Below are positions 6,064 to 13,253 of a DNA stretch of 16,429 nt, in pieces. The notes beneath the pieces are model-generated. The model was not told where the DNA came from. It made no database searches and saw only the letters and a list, made by a program, of their open reading frames with translations. Within the stretch, counting starts at the first letter, position 1. Every line of letters begins with the position of its first letter. The stretch is from CAYWRO01 sp964460345 (lineage in GTDB: Bacteria > Planctomycetota > Phycisphaerae > Phycisphaerales > UBA1924). The stretch covers positions 1 to 16,429 of the forward strand of contig CAYWRO010000079.1 of NCBI GenBank assembly GCA_964460345.1, in the 5' to 3' direction. A program made the position numbers and the translations under genes.

Positions 6064-9000
6064 TTGTTTTCACGGTTCTTCATTGAACGTCCGGTCTTTG
6101 CGGCCGTCCTGTCGTTGTTGATCGTGCTGGTCGGAGGCGTGGCGATCACGGCGCTGCCGATTGCGCAGTATCCGGAGATCACGCCGCCGACGATTCAGAT
6201 CAGGGCGGCGTATCCCGGCGCCGATGCGGCCACAGTGGCAGAGTCGGTGGCGGGACCGATTGAGCAGGAACTCAGCGGCGTAAAGAACCTGCTCTATTTC
6301 AGCAGCCAGAGTGGCAACGATGGGTCGCTGACGATCACCGCGACCTTTGAGATCGGGACGAACCAGGATCTGGCGGCCGTGGAGGTGCAGAACCGCGTCT
6401 CCGCGGCGGAGCCGCGCCTACCGGCCGAGGTGGTGCGGCAGGGCCTGACGGTCACGAAGTCGTCGCCCAACATCCTCGGCGTGATCGCGCTGCAATCCAG
6501 TGATTCTCGCTACGACAGCCTGTTTCTGGCCAATTACGCGACGATCAACCTGCTGGACGAGATTCGGCGCGTGCCGGGTGTCGGCCAGGCGCAGGTCTTC
6601 GGGGCGGGTGATTATGCCATGCGCATCTGGGTCAACCCGGACAAACTCGCGCTGAAAGGGATGACGGTTTCGGACGTCGTGGCGGCCATCCGGGAGCAGA
6701 ACGCGGTGTTTCCGGCGGGGCAGATCGGGCAGCGCCCGATCGAGCCGGGCGCGGACAGTGGGCCGGCGGAGGTGGCTCTGACCATTCCGGCGATCACGCG
6801 CGGACGCCTCAGCGAGGTCTGGGAGTACGAGAACATTATCGTTCGGGCAACCGAGGATGGGGTGATCGTTCGCCTGAAGGACGTGGCGCGGGTGGAACTC
6901 GGCGCGCAGAGCTACGAGACCTTCGGTCGCGTCGGCGGCCAGAACTCGGCGATGATCATCGTCTATCTGCAGACGGGGGCAAACGCGCTGAACACGATCC
7001 AGGGCGTGGTCGACACCCTCGAGGCGGCCGAGCCGGCCTTTCCGGCAGGGGTGACCTACGCCCTGAGCCATGACACCACCGAGATTGTCAACGAATCCAT
7101 CATCGAGGTCATCAAGACGCTCTTTGAGGCCATCGCTCTCGTCCTGATCGTGGTGTTTGTCTTCCTTCAGTCGTGGCGGGCGACACTGATTCCGCTGCTG
7201 GCCGTGCCGGTGGCGGTGATCGGCACGTTTGCCGGCATGCTGCTGCTGGGCTTTTCGATCAACACGCTGACGCTCTTCGGCCTCGTCCTGGCGATTGGCA
7301 TCGTCGTGGATGATGCGATCATCGTGGTGGAGAACGTCGAACGCGTAATGACCGAAGAGAGGCTGGGCCCGCGCGAGGCGACCATCAAGGCGATGCAGCA
7401 GGTGTCCGGCCCGGTGATCACGGTCGTCCTCGTGCTCGCGGCGGTGTTCGTCCCCGTGGCCTTCGTCGGCGGCATCACGGGGCAGTTGTACCGTCAGTTC
7501 GCGATCACCATTGCGATGTCTGTGGCGATCTCCGGCTTCGTCGCGCTGACCCTGAGTCCGGCTCTGTGCCGGCTGCTGCTGCGGCCCGGACACGGAGAGA
7601 AGATGCTCCCGTTCCGGTGGTTCGATCGCGGGTTCGGCGTCCTGACTGGTGGGTATCTCTTCGGCGTGCGTGGGCTGCTGAGGCACGCCGCCATCGGCGT
7701 CGTCCTGTTTGCGGCCCTGGGCTTCGTGGTATGGCAGTTCTCGCAGCGGGTGCCGACAGGCTTCCTGCCGGAGGAGGATCAGGGGTACTTCTTTACGGCT
7801 GTGCTGCTGCCGGATGGCGCCTCACTGGATCGCACGGACGCCGTCCTGCGGCGGGCTGAGGGCTACCTGTTGCAGCACCCGGCGGTTGCAAACGTCACGG
7901 TGCTGGGCGGGTTCGACTTCCTCAGCGGGGGCATTCAGGCAACCAACTCCGGCGCGATGTTCGTCAAGCTCAAACCCTTCGACGAGCGCCTGGCCGAAGG
8001 CATGACCGTGCAGCGCGTCATCGGCGATGTCTATCGGGAACTCGGGTCGTCACCCGAGGGGATGATCCTGGCCTTCAACCCGCCGTCGATCAGCGGGCTG
8101 GGCATTCGCGCCGGGTTTCAGCTGGAGCTTCAGACCAGGACGGGGGCCCCGCCGGCTGAAGTGGCCCGGGTGGCGAGGGAGTTCGTCGCCGCGGCGGAGC
8201 AGCACCCGGTGCTCGAGGGGCTCAACAGCACCCTGCGCGTGGCCGTGCCACAATTGTTCATCGACCTGGATCGCGACCGGGCCAAGATAATGGGGGTGAG
8301 CATCACCGAAGTCTTTGAAGCGCTGCAGGCGTACCTGGGAGCGCTGTATGTGAACGACTTCAACCGCTTCGGCCGCATCTGGCGGGTGCAGCTCCAGGCG
8401 ATGTCCGACTTCCGCGACGAGCCGCAGGACATCGAGCGGATTTTCGTGCGCAACAGCGAGCAGGAAATGGTGCCGCTGGCCGGACTCGTGAACCTGGAGT
8501 TCCGCACGGGTCCGAACGCCGTGCCCCGGTTCAATGGATTCACGTCAACGCAGATCACCGGCGCGCCGGCTCCGGGCCGCAGCAGCGGCGAGGCGCTCAG
8601 TGCGATCGCCTCCGTCGCAGCAGAGACGCTTCCGACCGGATATGCCTTCGAGTGGAGCGGCGTGTCGTATCAGGAGGTGCAGGCGGGAAATCAGGCGCCG
8701 GTGATTCTGGCGTTTGGGTTGATCATCGTGTTTCTGGTCCTGGCGGCGCAGTACGAAAGCTGGTCGCTCCCGGTGGCGGTGCTCCTGTCAGTCCCGTTTG
8801 CAGTGGGTGGAGCGCTTGTTGCCATCGTGCTGCGCGGCCTTACGCAGGATGTGTACTTCCAGATCGGCCTCCTGACGCTGGTCGGTCTGAGCGCCAAGAA
8901 CGCCATTCTGATCGTGGAGTTCTGCACGACGCTCCGCGAGGAGGGCCGCCCGCTGCGCGAGGCGGCGATCGAGGCGGCCAAGCTGCGCTTCCGGCCGATC

Positions 9001-9234
9001 ATCATGACTTCGCTGGCGTTCATCCTCGGCGTGGTGCCGCTGGCCATCTCAACCGGCGCAGGCGCTGCGGCGCGACACTCGATCGGCACGGGCGTGATCG
9101 GCGGCATGCTCGCCGCGACCTTCCTGGCCACCCTGTTCGTGCCTTTGTTCTACGTGCTCGTGCAGGGAGCGTCCGAATGGGTGCTCGGCAAGTCGCGGGA
9201 CCAGCAGGCACGAGCCGAGCCGGGGCGGCTCTAG
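6064..9234 (+). CDS. HAE-1-family RND multidrug efflux pump (AcrB/MexB type)
   Basis: Inner-membrane proton-driven exporter of 1,056 residues, the usual size for the HAE-1 family. The N-terminus (FFIERPVFAAVLSLLIVLVG, then QYPEITPPTIQI) is the canonical first helix and porter-domain entry. Two similar halves are visible, each with a periplasmic porter/docking domain and a group of membrane helices. The proton-relay residues are intact: the pair D416-D417 in IGIVVDDAIIVVENV (TM4) and K945 in LVGLSAKNAILIVEF (TM10). Other family motifs are VPGVGQAQVFGAGDYAMRIW, FPAGQIGQRP, GFLPEEDQGYFF and AAQYESWSLP. Initiation is at TTG, with AGGAG 7 nt upstream. Substrates cannot be predicted, but antibiotics, solvents or bile-like lipids are usual for the family. 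No TolC-type channel gene is present in this window, so one encoded elsewhere is presumably used. Confidence 0.97.
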   Translation: MFSRFFIERPVFAAVLSLLIVLVGGVAITALPIAQYPEITPPTIQIRAAYPGADAATVAESVAGPIEQELSGVKNLLYFSSQSGNDGSLTITATFEIGTNQDLAAVEVQNRVSAAEPRLPAEVVRQGLTVTKSSPNILGVIALQSSDSRYDSLFLANYATINLLDEIRRVPGVGQAQVFGAGDYAMRIWVNPDKLALKGMTVSDVVAAIREQNAVFPAGQIGQRPIEPGADSGPAEVALTIPAITRGRLSEVWEYENIIVRATEDGVIVRLKDVARVELGAQSYETFGRVGGQNSAMIIVYLQTGANALNTIQGVVDTLEAAEPAFPAGVTYALSHDTTEIVNESIIEVIKTLFEAIALVLIVVFVFLQSWRATLIPLLAVPVAVIGTFAGMLLLGFSINTLTLFGLVLAIGIVVDDAIIVVENVERVMTEERLGPREATIKAMQQVSGPVITVVLVLAAVFVPVAFVGGITGQLYRQFAITIAMSVAISGFVALTLSPALCRLLLRPGHGEKMLPFRWFDRGFGVLTGGYLFGVRGLLRHAAIGVVLFAALGFVVWQFSQRVPTGFLPEEDQGYFFTAVLLPDGASLDRTDAVLRRAEGYLLQHPAVANVTVLGGFDFLSGGIQATNSGAMFVKLKPFDERLAEGMTVQRVIGDVYRELGSSPEGMILAFNPPSISGLGIRAGFQLELQTRTGAPPAEVARVAREFVAAAEQHPVLEGLNSTLRVAVPQLFIDLDRDRAKIMGVSITEVFEALQAYLGALYVNDFNRFGRIWRVQLQAMSDFRDEPQDIERIFVRNSEQEMVPLAGLVNLEFRTGPNAVPRFNGFTSTQITGAPAPGRSSGEALSAIASVAAETLPTGYAFEWSGVSYQEVQAGNQAPVILAFGLIIVFLVLAAQYESWSLPVAVLLSVPFAVGGALVAIVLRGLTQDVYFQIGLLTLVGLSAKNAILIVEFCTTLREEGRPLREAAIEAAKLRFRPIIMTSLAFILGVVPLAISTGAGAAARHSIGTGVIGGMLAATFLATLFVPLFYVLVQGASEWVLGKSRDQQARAEPGRL

Positions 9235-9290
9235 CGTTGCGCGTTGTGCATTGGGATCAGATTCGACTCTGTAGCGCACAGACGCACACG

Positions 9291-9296
9291 TAACGT
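9291..9296 (+). promoter_or_regulatory. TANNNT (TAACGT) -10-like element for the DUF2892-like gene
   Basis: TAACGT ends 5 nt before the ATG at 9302, and no Shine-Dalgarno sequence is present. This suggests the gene has its own, possibly leaderless, transcript and is not simply the third gene of the RND operon. Confidence 0.35.
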
Positions 9297-9301
9297 AGAT
9301 C

Positions 9302-9799
9302 ATGAACGCACTGGCCTCCGGTACGGCAGGTCGCATCGCGGAGAACACCTCGGAAGAGGTCAACCGCCGCATCCACGATGAGACGTTTGAGCGCGCTGAG
9401 ATGCTGGCGCGCGATCCGACCGCGGTTCGGCGGCGGCTGGCGGAGTTGGATCAGGAGTGGGACGTCGAGCGCTGGGTCGAGATGATCTCCGCGACTCTGA
9501 CGCTCAGCGGCCTGGCTCTTGGCGCGTTCGTCGACCGGCGCTGGCTTCTGCTGCCGTTCGGCGTACAGGCGTTCTTCCTTCAACATGTCGTCCAGGGATG
9601 GTGTCCACCCGTTCCCGTCCTCCGGCGCATGGGGGTTCGAACGCAGCGGGAGATCGAGGCAGAGCGACACGCGATGAAGGCATTCCTCGGTGACTACAAG
9701 GGCGTTTCCGTAGAGGATCTCGACGACGATGAGACCGAGGCGAGCATTGAAGCGATGGAGCGAGCGATGCAGCGCGCCTTGGCGGAGGCCATGCGCTAA
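9302..9799 (+). CDS. Small membrane protein, DUF2892-like
   Basis: The product has 165 residues and unknown function. The N-terminal 55 residues are polar and helical (RIHDETFERAEMLA, RRRLAELDQEWDVERWVE). Two short hydrophobic segments follow, at about 62-77 and 82-97. Then comes QHVVQGWCPPVPVLRRMGVRT (94-114), followed by REIEAERHAMKAFLGDYKG. The GWCPP-x-P-x-L-R-R-x-G-x-R-T pattern is one I associate with DUF2892/YgaP-transmembrane-type proteins found beside diverse genes. The tail is strongly acidic and then helical (DLDDDETEASIEAMERAMQR). The ATG at 9302 lies 67 bp after the RND stop. There is no Shine-Dalgarno sequence; TAACGT lies 5 nt upstream. Whether it has any part in efflux is unknown. 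Confidence 0.8.
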   Translation: MNALASGTAGRIAENTSEEVNRRIHDETFERAEMLARDPTAVRRRLAELDQEWDVERWVEMISATLTLSGLALGAFVDRRWLLLPFGVQAFFLQHVVQGWCPPVPVLRRMGVRTQREIEAERHAMKAFLGDYKGVSVEDLDDDETEASIEAMERAMQRALAEAMR

Positions 9800-9802
9800 T
9801 GC

Positions 9803-9822
9803 GGCCGCTCTTGCGTGCGGCC
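9803..9822. terminator. Hairpin between convergent genes
   Basis: GGCCGC (9803-9808) and GCGGCC (9817-9822) form a 6-bp stem with an 8-nt loop in the 45-bp gap between the convergent DUF2892-like gene and the methyltransferase gene. The position suits a bidirectional terminator, but neither side has a T-tract. Confidence 0.4.
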
Positions 9823-9844
9823 CCGCCGAGATCGCCGCCGTCCT

Positions 9845-10576
9845 TCAGGAGAGCGCTTCCGGCTTCCGGCCCGACAAGGTGAACCGCTGGGAAAAGAAGT
9901 CGACCTGATATCGCGTGTACGTCAGGTCCAACCGCCGCGCGTAGTCAAGAACCTCGCGCTTCGTGAACCCCGCGCGCACGCTCACTCGAGCATCGTGCTT
10001 CACGATCCGCAGCTTTCCAGTCGTCAGCAGGTGCACCGCCGTGAGCGCGAGTCGGCTGCGGACCAGATCGTTCCACACGATGCCGCGGCGGGCCAGGCGG
10101 TGCATGATGCGCAGGACCGTGAGTACTTCGATCTCGGCCAAGTGGTGCAGAAACAGCCCCGCGTGCACATAGTCGAACGCGCCTGCGGGATACTCGTCCA
10201 TCAAACGCAGCGCATCGCGCCGTTCCAGTGTGATGGCATCCGCGACGTCCGGATTCGCTTTCAAATGCTCGCGGGCGAGGTCCAGCGTGGTCTCGTGGAC
10301 GTCAATTGCGGTGATGCGCAAGTCGAAGCCCGCGCTGCGGGCCCAGCGCACCGCCGCGACCGGCAGGTCGGCCGAGCCAGTGGCGATGTCGAGCAGGCTG
10401 ACCGCCCCCTCCTCCGCCCGCGGCCAGTCTACGGACCAGGCCTTGAGACAACGCAGCAGAGCCCGCACACCGCCGAGACGAGCATTGATCAGCCGGATGT
10501 AGCCGAGCGCCTCGTCGAGCTCTTCGCGGCCCACGCCGGGATCGTCCATCAACTCCGGGACGCGAATCCGTTCCAT
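9845..10576 (-). CDS. Class I SAM-dependent methyltransferase
   Basis: The product has 243 residues with a Rossmann-fold methyltransferase core. Motif I is LLDIATGSADLP (61-72), which binds the SAM methionine end. The acidic ribose-binding position is in RITAIDVHETTLDLARE (88-103). Motif II/III is ERRDALRLMDEYPAGAFDYVHAGLFLHHL (118-146). The N-terminus (ELMDDPGVGREELDEALGYI, then RLINARLGG) resembles methyltransferases often found beside type III polyketide synthases, flavin oxidoreductases or isoprenoid genes; no such partner is present here. The C-terminal part (FTKREVLDYARRLDL) fits the usual last strands. The acceptor is unknown. I chose the ATG at 10574-10576 because the family-like sequence starts there. 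It has no Shine-Dalgarno sequence, and TAGCAT lies 5 nt before it. The gene is divergent from panB, with 139 bp between the starts, and convergent with the DUF2892-like gene. Confidence 0.88.
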   Translation of the reverse strand: MERIRVPELMDDPGVGREELDEALGYIRLINARLGGVRALLRCLKAWSVDWPRAEEGAVSLLDIATGSADLPVAAVRWARSAGFDLRITAIDVHETTLDLAREHLKANPDVADAITLERRDALRLMDEYPAGAFDYVHAGLFLHHLAEIEVLTVLRIMHRLARRGIVWNDLVRSRLALTAVHLLTTGKLRIVKHDARVSVRAGFTKREVLDYARRLDLTYTRYQVDFFSQRFTLSGRKPEALS

Positions 10577-10581
10577 GGGCG

Positions 10582-10587
10582 ATGCTA
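10582..10587 (-). promoter_or_regulatory. TANNNT (TAGCAT) -10-like element for the methyltransferase gene
   Basis: TAGCAT ends 5 nt before the ATG at 10576 (TAGCATCGCCCATG). It sits in a GGTAGCA motif that recurs in the same intergenic region. There is no Shine-Dalgarno sequence and no clear -35. Confidence 0.45.
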
Positions 10588-10708
10588 CCCGAGCCGGTAG
10601 AATTCCGCCCGCCCCCATTCCAGGCACGCATCTTCTGGTGCTACCACGCTTTACGGTGGCGCCAGCAGGGTTGATCCGGCGCGCTGGTAGCAAAACCACC
10701 CGCTACCA
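10583..10708. repeat. Repeated TGCTACC/GGTAGCA motif in the divergent methyltransferase-panB region
   Basis: TGCTACC occurs at 10583-10589 and as TGCTACCA at 10639-10646. Its exact inverse TGGTAGCA is at 10685-10692, and GCTACCA recurs at 10702-10708; GGTAG is also at 10596-10600. TGGTAGC (10685-10691) and GCTACCA (10702-10708) form a 7-bp stem with a 10-nt loop, ending 7 nt before the panB ATG. The 8-nt arms at 10639-10646 and 10685-10692 can pair instead. The outer copies overlap the -10-like hexamers of the two divergent genes. Operator sites for a shared regulator are one reading; alternative RNA folds in a panB leader are the other. Confidence 0.5.
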
Positions 10709-10709
10709 T
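10704..10709 (+). promoter_or_regulatory. TANNNT (TACCAT) -10-like element for panB
   Basis: TACCAT ends 6 nt before the ATG at 10716 (TACCATTGCCCCATG). The gene has no Shine-Dalgarno sequence. The hexamer overlaps the right arm of the inverted repeat at 10685-10708. A second -10-like TAGAAT lies at 10598-10603 and would give a leader of about 100 nt. Confidence 0.45.
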
Positions 10710-10715
10710 TGCCCC

Positions 10716-11765
10716 ATGCCTGGAGCCGGAACCACTGGGGGCGTCTCGGATTCCCGCCCCCCCCGCAGCACGATCCAGACGTTGTACGCCATGGCCGCGA
10801 CGGGGGAACCCTTTGCGTGCCTGACGTGCTACGACGCCTCGACTGCCCGCTGGCTTGAGCGAGCGGGTGTGCCGGTCCTCCTGGTAGGGGACACGGCCGC
10901 TGAAATGGTGCTGGGCTTTACCCGAACCATCGACATGCCTCTGGAGGTTCTGCTGGCCCTGACGGCGGGGGTGAAGCGGGGGGCGCCCAACACGCTGGTG
11001 ATGGGGGACATGCCGTTCATGAGCTACCAGGCGGAGGCGGGGGATGCGATCCGCAACGCCGGACGGTTCCTGACCGAGGGCCTCGCTGACATCGTGAAGA
11101 TCGAGGCGGACGAGACGTTCGCCTCGCTGATCGAGCGAATGGTGCGCGCCGGAATCCCGATCTGCGGGCATGTCGGGAGCAAGCCGCAGCAGGTGGCCTT
11201 GTCGGGCGGGTATGCCTCGGCCGGGCGCACGGCGGAGCAGGCGCGCCAGGTCGTCGCGGACGCGGTCGCCCTGGAGCAGGCGGGATGCCAGCTCTTGCTG
11301 GTCGAAGCGGTTCCGCCCGAGGTCGCCGAAGCGATCATCGCGGCGACGCACGTGCCGGTCATCGGCATCGGGGCGGGGCCGGCGTGTCATGGCCAAATCC
11401 TGGTTTTGCAGGACCTGCTCGGGATGAGCCAGTGGGCGCCGCGCTTCGCGGAACCAGTGGCACAAATCGGACGAACCATCGAGGACGCCGGGCGGGAGTG
11501 GATCCGGCGAGTCGCCGCGAGGCAGATCGGCGGGCGTCCTTACAGCATGCGTGCGGGCGAGGCGGAGCGATTCGCGTCAGACGCGGTGCGCGCTGGCAGC
11601 GGGGGCGGCGTGGCGCCGGTCAGGCGTCCGGGGAGAGTCGGGGGAGCGGTGGGGCAGGCGACGGGGGGGGAGTCGGGGGGGGTGGGGGGGGCTGTGCCGG
11701 TTGTTCCCCGGCCCTCAACGGACTCGACGACCGCCGAGTCGGCCCGGCAGGCCGAAGGGCGTTGA
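10716..11765 (+). CDS. panB: 3-methyl-2-oxobutanoate hydroxymethyltransferase with Gly-rich C-terminal extension
   Basis: Catalyses ketopantoate formation from 2-oxoisovalerate and methylene-tetrahydrofolate, the first committed step to pantothenate and CoA; cytoplasmic TIM barrel. Metal ligands expected for the family are present: D59 (LLVGDT), D98 (VMGDMPFMSY) and E130 (VKIEAD). The catalytic E197 is in LLVEAVPPEVAE. VKRGAPN, PICGHVG and VIGIGAG are also family motifs. The start at 10716 gives an N-terminus (RSTIQTLYAMAATGEPFACL) that aligns with the usual beginning. An upstream in-frame start at 10575 would overlap the methyltransferase start and add unlikely sequence. The core ends near residue 280. 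Some 70 residues of Gly/Ala/Pro/Ser-rich sequence follow, making 349 residues against the usual 260-280. That tail is encoded by DNA with three runs of eight G's. The gene is divergent from the methyltransferase, and htrA follows 60 bp after. Confidence 0.95.
   Translation: MPGAGTTGGVSDSRPPRSTIQTLYAMAATGEPFACLTCYDASTARWLERAGVPVLLVGDTAAEMVLGFTRTIDMPLEVLLALTAGVKRGAPNTLVMGDMPFMSYQAEAGDAIRNAGRFLTEGLADIVKIEADETFASLIERMVRAGIPICGHVGSKPQQVALSGGYASAGRTAEQARQVVADAVALEQAGCQLLLVEAVPPEVAEAIIAATHVPVIGIGAGPACHGQILVLQDLLGMSQWAPRFAEPVAQIGRTIEDAGREWIRRVAARQIGGRPYSMRAGEAERFASDAVRAGSGGGVAPVRRPGRVGGAVGQATGGESGGVGGAVPVVPRPSTDSTTAESARQAEGR
11663..11691 (+). repeat. Three 8-G homopolymer runs in the 3' part of panB
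   Basis: G8 runs at 11663-11670, 11675-11682 and 11684-11691, separated by AGTC and T, with further G4 runs just upstream (11641-11644, 11651-11654). This can form a G-quadruplex in the coding strand and in the mRNA, and it is a slippage-prone site. The three frames across it end at 11765, 11776 and 11871. Confidence 0.85.
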
Positions 11766-11780
11766 AGAACCGATAAAGAG

Positions 11781-11801
11781 GCCGGGCATGCGCCGCCCGG
11801 C
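11781..11801 (+). terminator. GC-rich hairpin between panB and htrA
   Basis: GCCGGGC (11781-11787) and GCCCGGC (11795-11801) form a perfect 7-bp stem with a 7-nt loop, 15 nt after the panB stop and 24 nt before the htrA ATG. There is no T-tract after it. It may be a weak terminator or a leader hairpin just ahead of the htrA ribosome binding site. Confidence 0.45.
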
Positions 11802-11815
11802 GAAGACCTCCTTGC

Positions 11816-11823
11816 AGGAGTGC
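11816..11823 (+). promoter_or_regulatory. Ribosome binding site that sets the htrA start
   Basis: AGGAGTGC, with AGGAG 5 nt before the ATG at 11826. An in-frame GTG at 11820 overlaps the site itself and is rejected as the start. Confidence 0.7.
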
Positions 11824-11825
11824 TT

Positions 11826-13235
11826 ATGCGTCGATTTGTTTCGTTTGGACCTGCGTTTGTCGTGCTGGTGACGGCCCTGGTGACGCTGGTGGCTGCGCCC
11901 GCGGCGGTGCGGCGGATCACATACGCCGGAACCGATGCCCGGATTCAGACCGCCCGCGCTTCGCTCGAGGAAGACACCATCCTTGAGCGGATCAACGATG
12001 CGGTGCGCTCGATCGCCGATGCGGTCGAACCATCCATTGTGCACATCGTCGCCGATCCGATCGACCGCAGCCTGCGCGCCAGCCAGGGCTCCGGGTGGGT
12101 GTACGACACCGACGGCCACATCGTGACAAATGCGCACGTCGTGGGCGGCTCGGAGCGCATCCGTGTGCAGTTCCACGATGGGCGCATGGCCACGGCTGAT
12201 CTCGTCGGGCTCGACCTGACGACGGACATCGCCGTGCTGCGGGCGCGGACCACCGAAGGACTCTTCGCCTCAACGCGGGCGACGGGGCTCGAGGTGCGTC
12301 AGGGTGATCGCGTGTACGCGTTCGGTTCGCCCTTCGGCTTCAAGTTCTCGATGAGCGAGGGGATCGTCTCCGGCCTGGGGCGTGATCCGCGCGCCGTCAT
12401 CCAATCCGCCGGGCAAGGATACACAAACTTCATCCAGACGGATGCGGCGGTCAACCCGGGCAACTCCGGCGGCCCGCTCGTCGATGTGAACGGGCGCGTC
12501 GTGGGGATGAACGTCGCCATCGCCACGGGCGCCAGCACCGATGGCGCTGTCGAAGAAGGACAAAGCTCCGGCATCTCCTTCGCGATCCCGCTCATGACGA
12601 TCGAGAGCGTCGTGAATCAGATCATCGCCCGCGGCGTCGTTGAGAAGGGCTTCCTCGGCATCATGCACAGCGAGACGGATGAGGACAATCGCCGCCGCCT
12701 GCATGAAGCCTCGTTCTTCGGGCCGGGCGTGATGGTTACCATGGTGCCCGAGGGCGGCCCCGCTCACGATGGGGGCCTCCGTGCGGGCGACGTCATTACG
12801 CAGATCGCGGGCAGCCGCGTCACGAGCCTGCCGGTCCTCCGGTCCATCATCACCAATCATCGTCCCGGCGAGCGAGTCCAGATCGTCTTCTGGCGCAACG
12901 GGCAGGAGCAACGCTGCGAGGTAATTCTCGCAGATCTGCACCGCAGCGAGGCAGGTTTCGACCAGATGCAGCACGCGCTGGCGCTCTTCGGCATTCAGGT
13001 GATGGAGACCGAGGGCGGCGTGCGCATCGCGCAGACGACGCAGAACTCCAGCGCCGCACGCGCCGGGCTGCGCGCTCAGCAACTCATCACGCACGTCGGC
13101 GACCGGAAGGTCCGCGATGCCCGCGAACTGGCAGAAGCGCTTTACGCGGCAGGGTTCCTCAACGGCCGCGGCGTAGACGTCACCCTGCGGGACCATGACG
13201 CGAGCCGGCAGGTGAATCTGCGGATCACCGAGTAA
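11826..13235 (+). CDS. htrA: HtrA/DegP-type serine protease with two PDZ domains
   Basis: Envelope quality-control protease of 469 residues. An N-terminal hydrophobic stretch (about 8-27, GPAFVVLVTALVTLVAAPAA) is a signal peptide or signal anchor that sends it to the periplasm. The trypsin-like domain follows, with catalytic H104 (VTNAHVV), D134 (LTTDIAVL) and S214 (NPGNSGGPL), all present. SGISFAIPL (248-256) is the usual strand at the end of the protease domain. PDZ1 covers about 274-368 (GFLGI, AHDGGLRAGDVITQIAGSRV). A second, more diverged PDZ covers about 386-467 (FGIQVMETEGGVRI, AARAGLRAQQLITHVGDRKV). The family cleaves misfolded proteins, with the PDZ domains binding C-termini. The gene follows panB by 60 bp and converges on the YdjY-like gene, with only 18 bp between the stops. 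Confidence 0.93.
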   Translation: MRRFVSFGPAFVVLVTALVTLVAAPAAVRRITYAGTDARIQTARASLEEDTILERINDAVRSIADAVEPSIVHIVADPIDRSLRASQGSGWVYDTDGHIVTNAHVVGGSERIRVQFHDGRMATADLVGLDLTTDIAVLRARTTEGLFASTRATGLEVRQGDRVYAFGSPFGFKFSMSEGIVSGLGRDPRAVIQSAGQGYTNFIQTDAAVNPGNSGGPLVDVNGRVVGMNVAIATGASTDGAVEEGQSSGISFAIPLMTIESVVNQIIARGVVEKGFLGIMHSETDEDNRRRLHEASFFGPGVMVTMVPEGGPAHDGGLRAGDVITQIAGSRVTSLPVLRSIITNHRPGERVQIVFWRNGQEQRCEVILADLHRSEAGFDQMQHALALFGIQVMETEGGVRIAQTTQNSSAARAGLRAQQLITHVGDRKVRDARELAEALYAAGFLNGRGVDVTLRDHDASRQVNLRITE

Positions 13236-13253
13236 GAACCAGCCGCCGCGACC

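Noticed and set aside
6064..6066. TTG start of the RND pump as a possible sequencing error or frameshift
   Set aside because: AGGAG is correctly spaced, the following residues (FSRFFIERPVF) are the canonical RND N-terminus, and the frame is intact throughout.
6418..7686. 422-codon minus-strand frame opposite the RND pump
   Set aside because: Antisense shadow with a His/Arg/Asp-rich translation. The opposite strand carries the complete pump with its proton-relay residues.
9241..9301. Possible sigma-70 promoter with TTGTGC or TTCGAC as -35 after the RND gene
   Set aside because: Spacing to any -10-like hexamer is too short or too long (over 20 nt), so only the TANNNT element at 9291-9296 is listed.
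10575..10715. Longer PanB start at 10575
   Set aside because: It would overlap the divergent methyltransferase start codon, encode unlikely Pro/Arg-rich sequence and run through the inverted-repeat region; PanB homology begins only after 10716.
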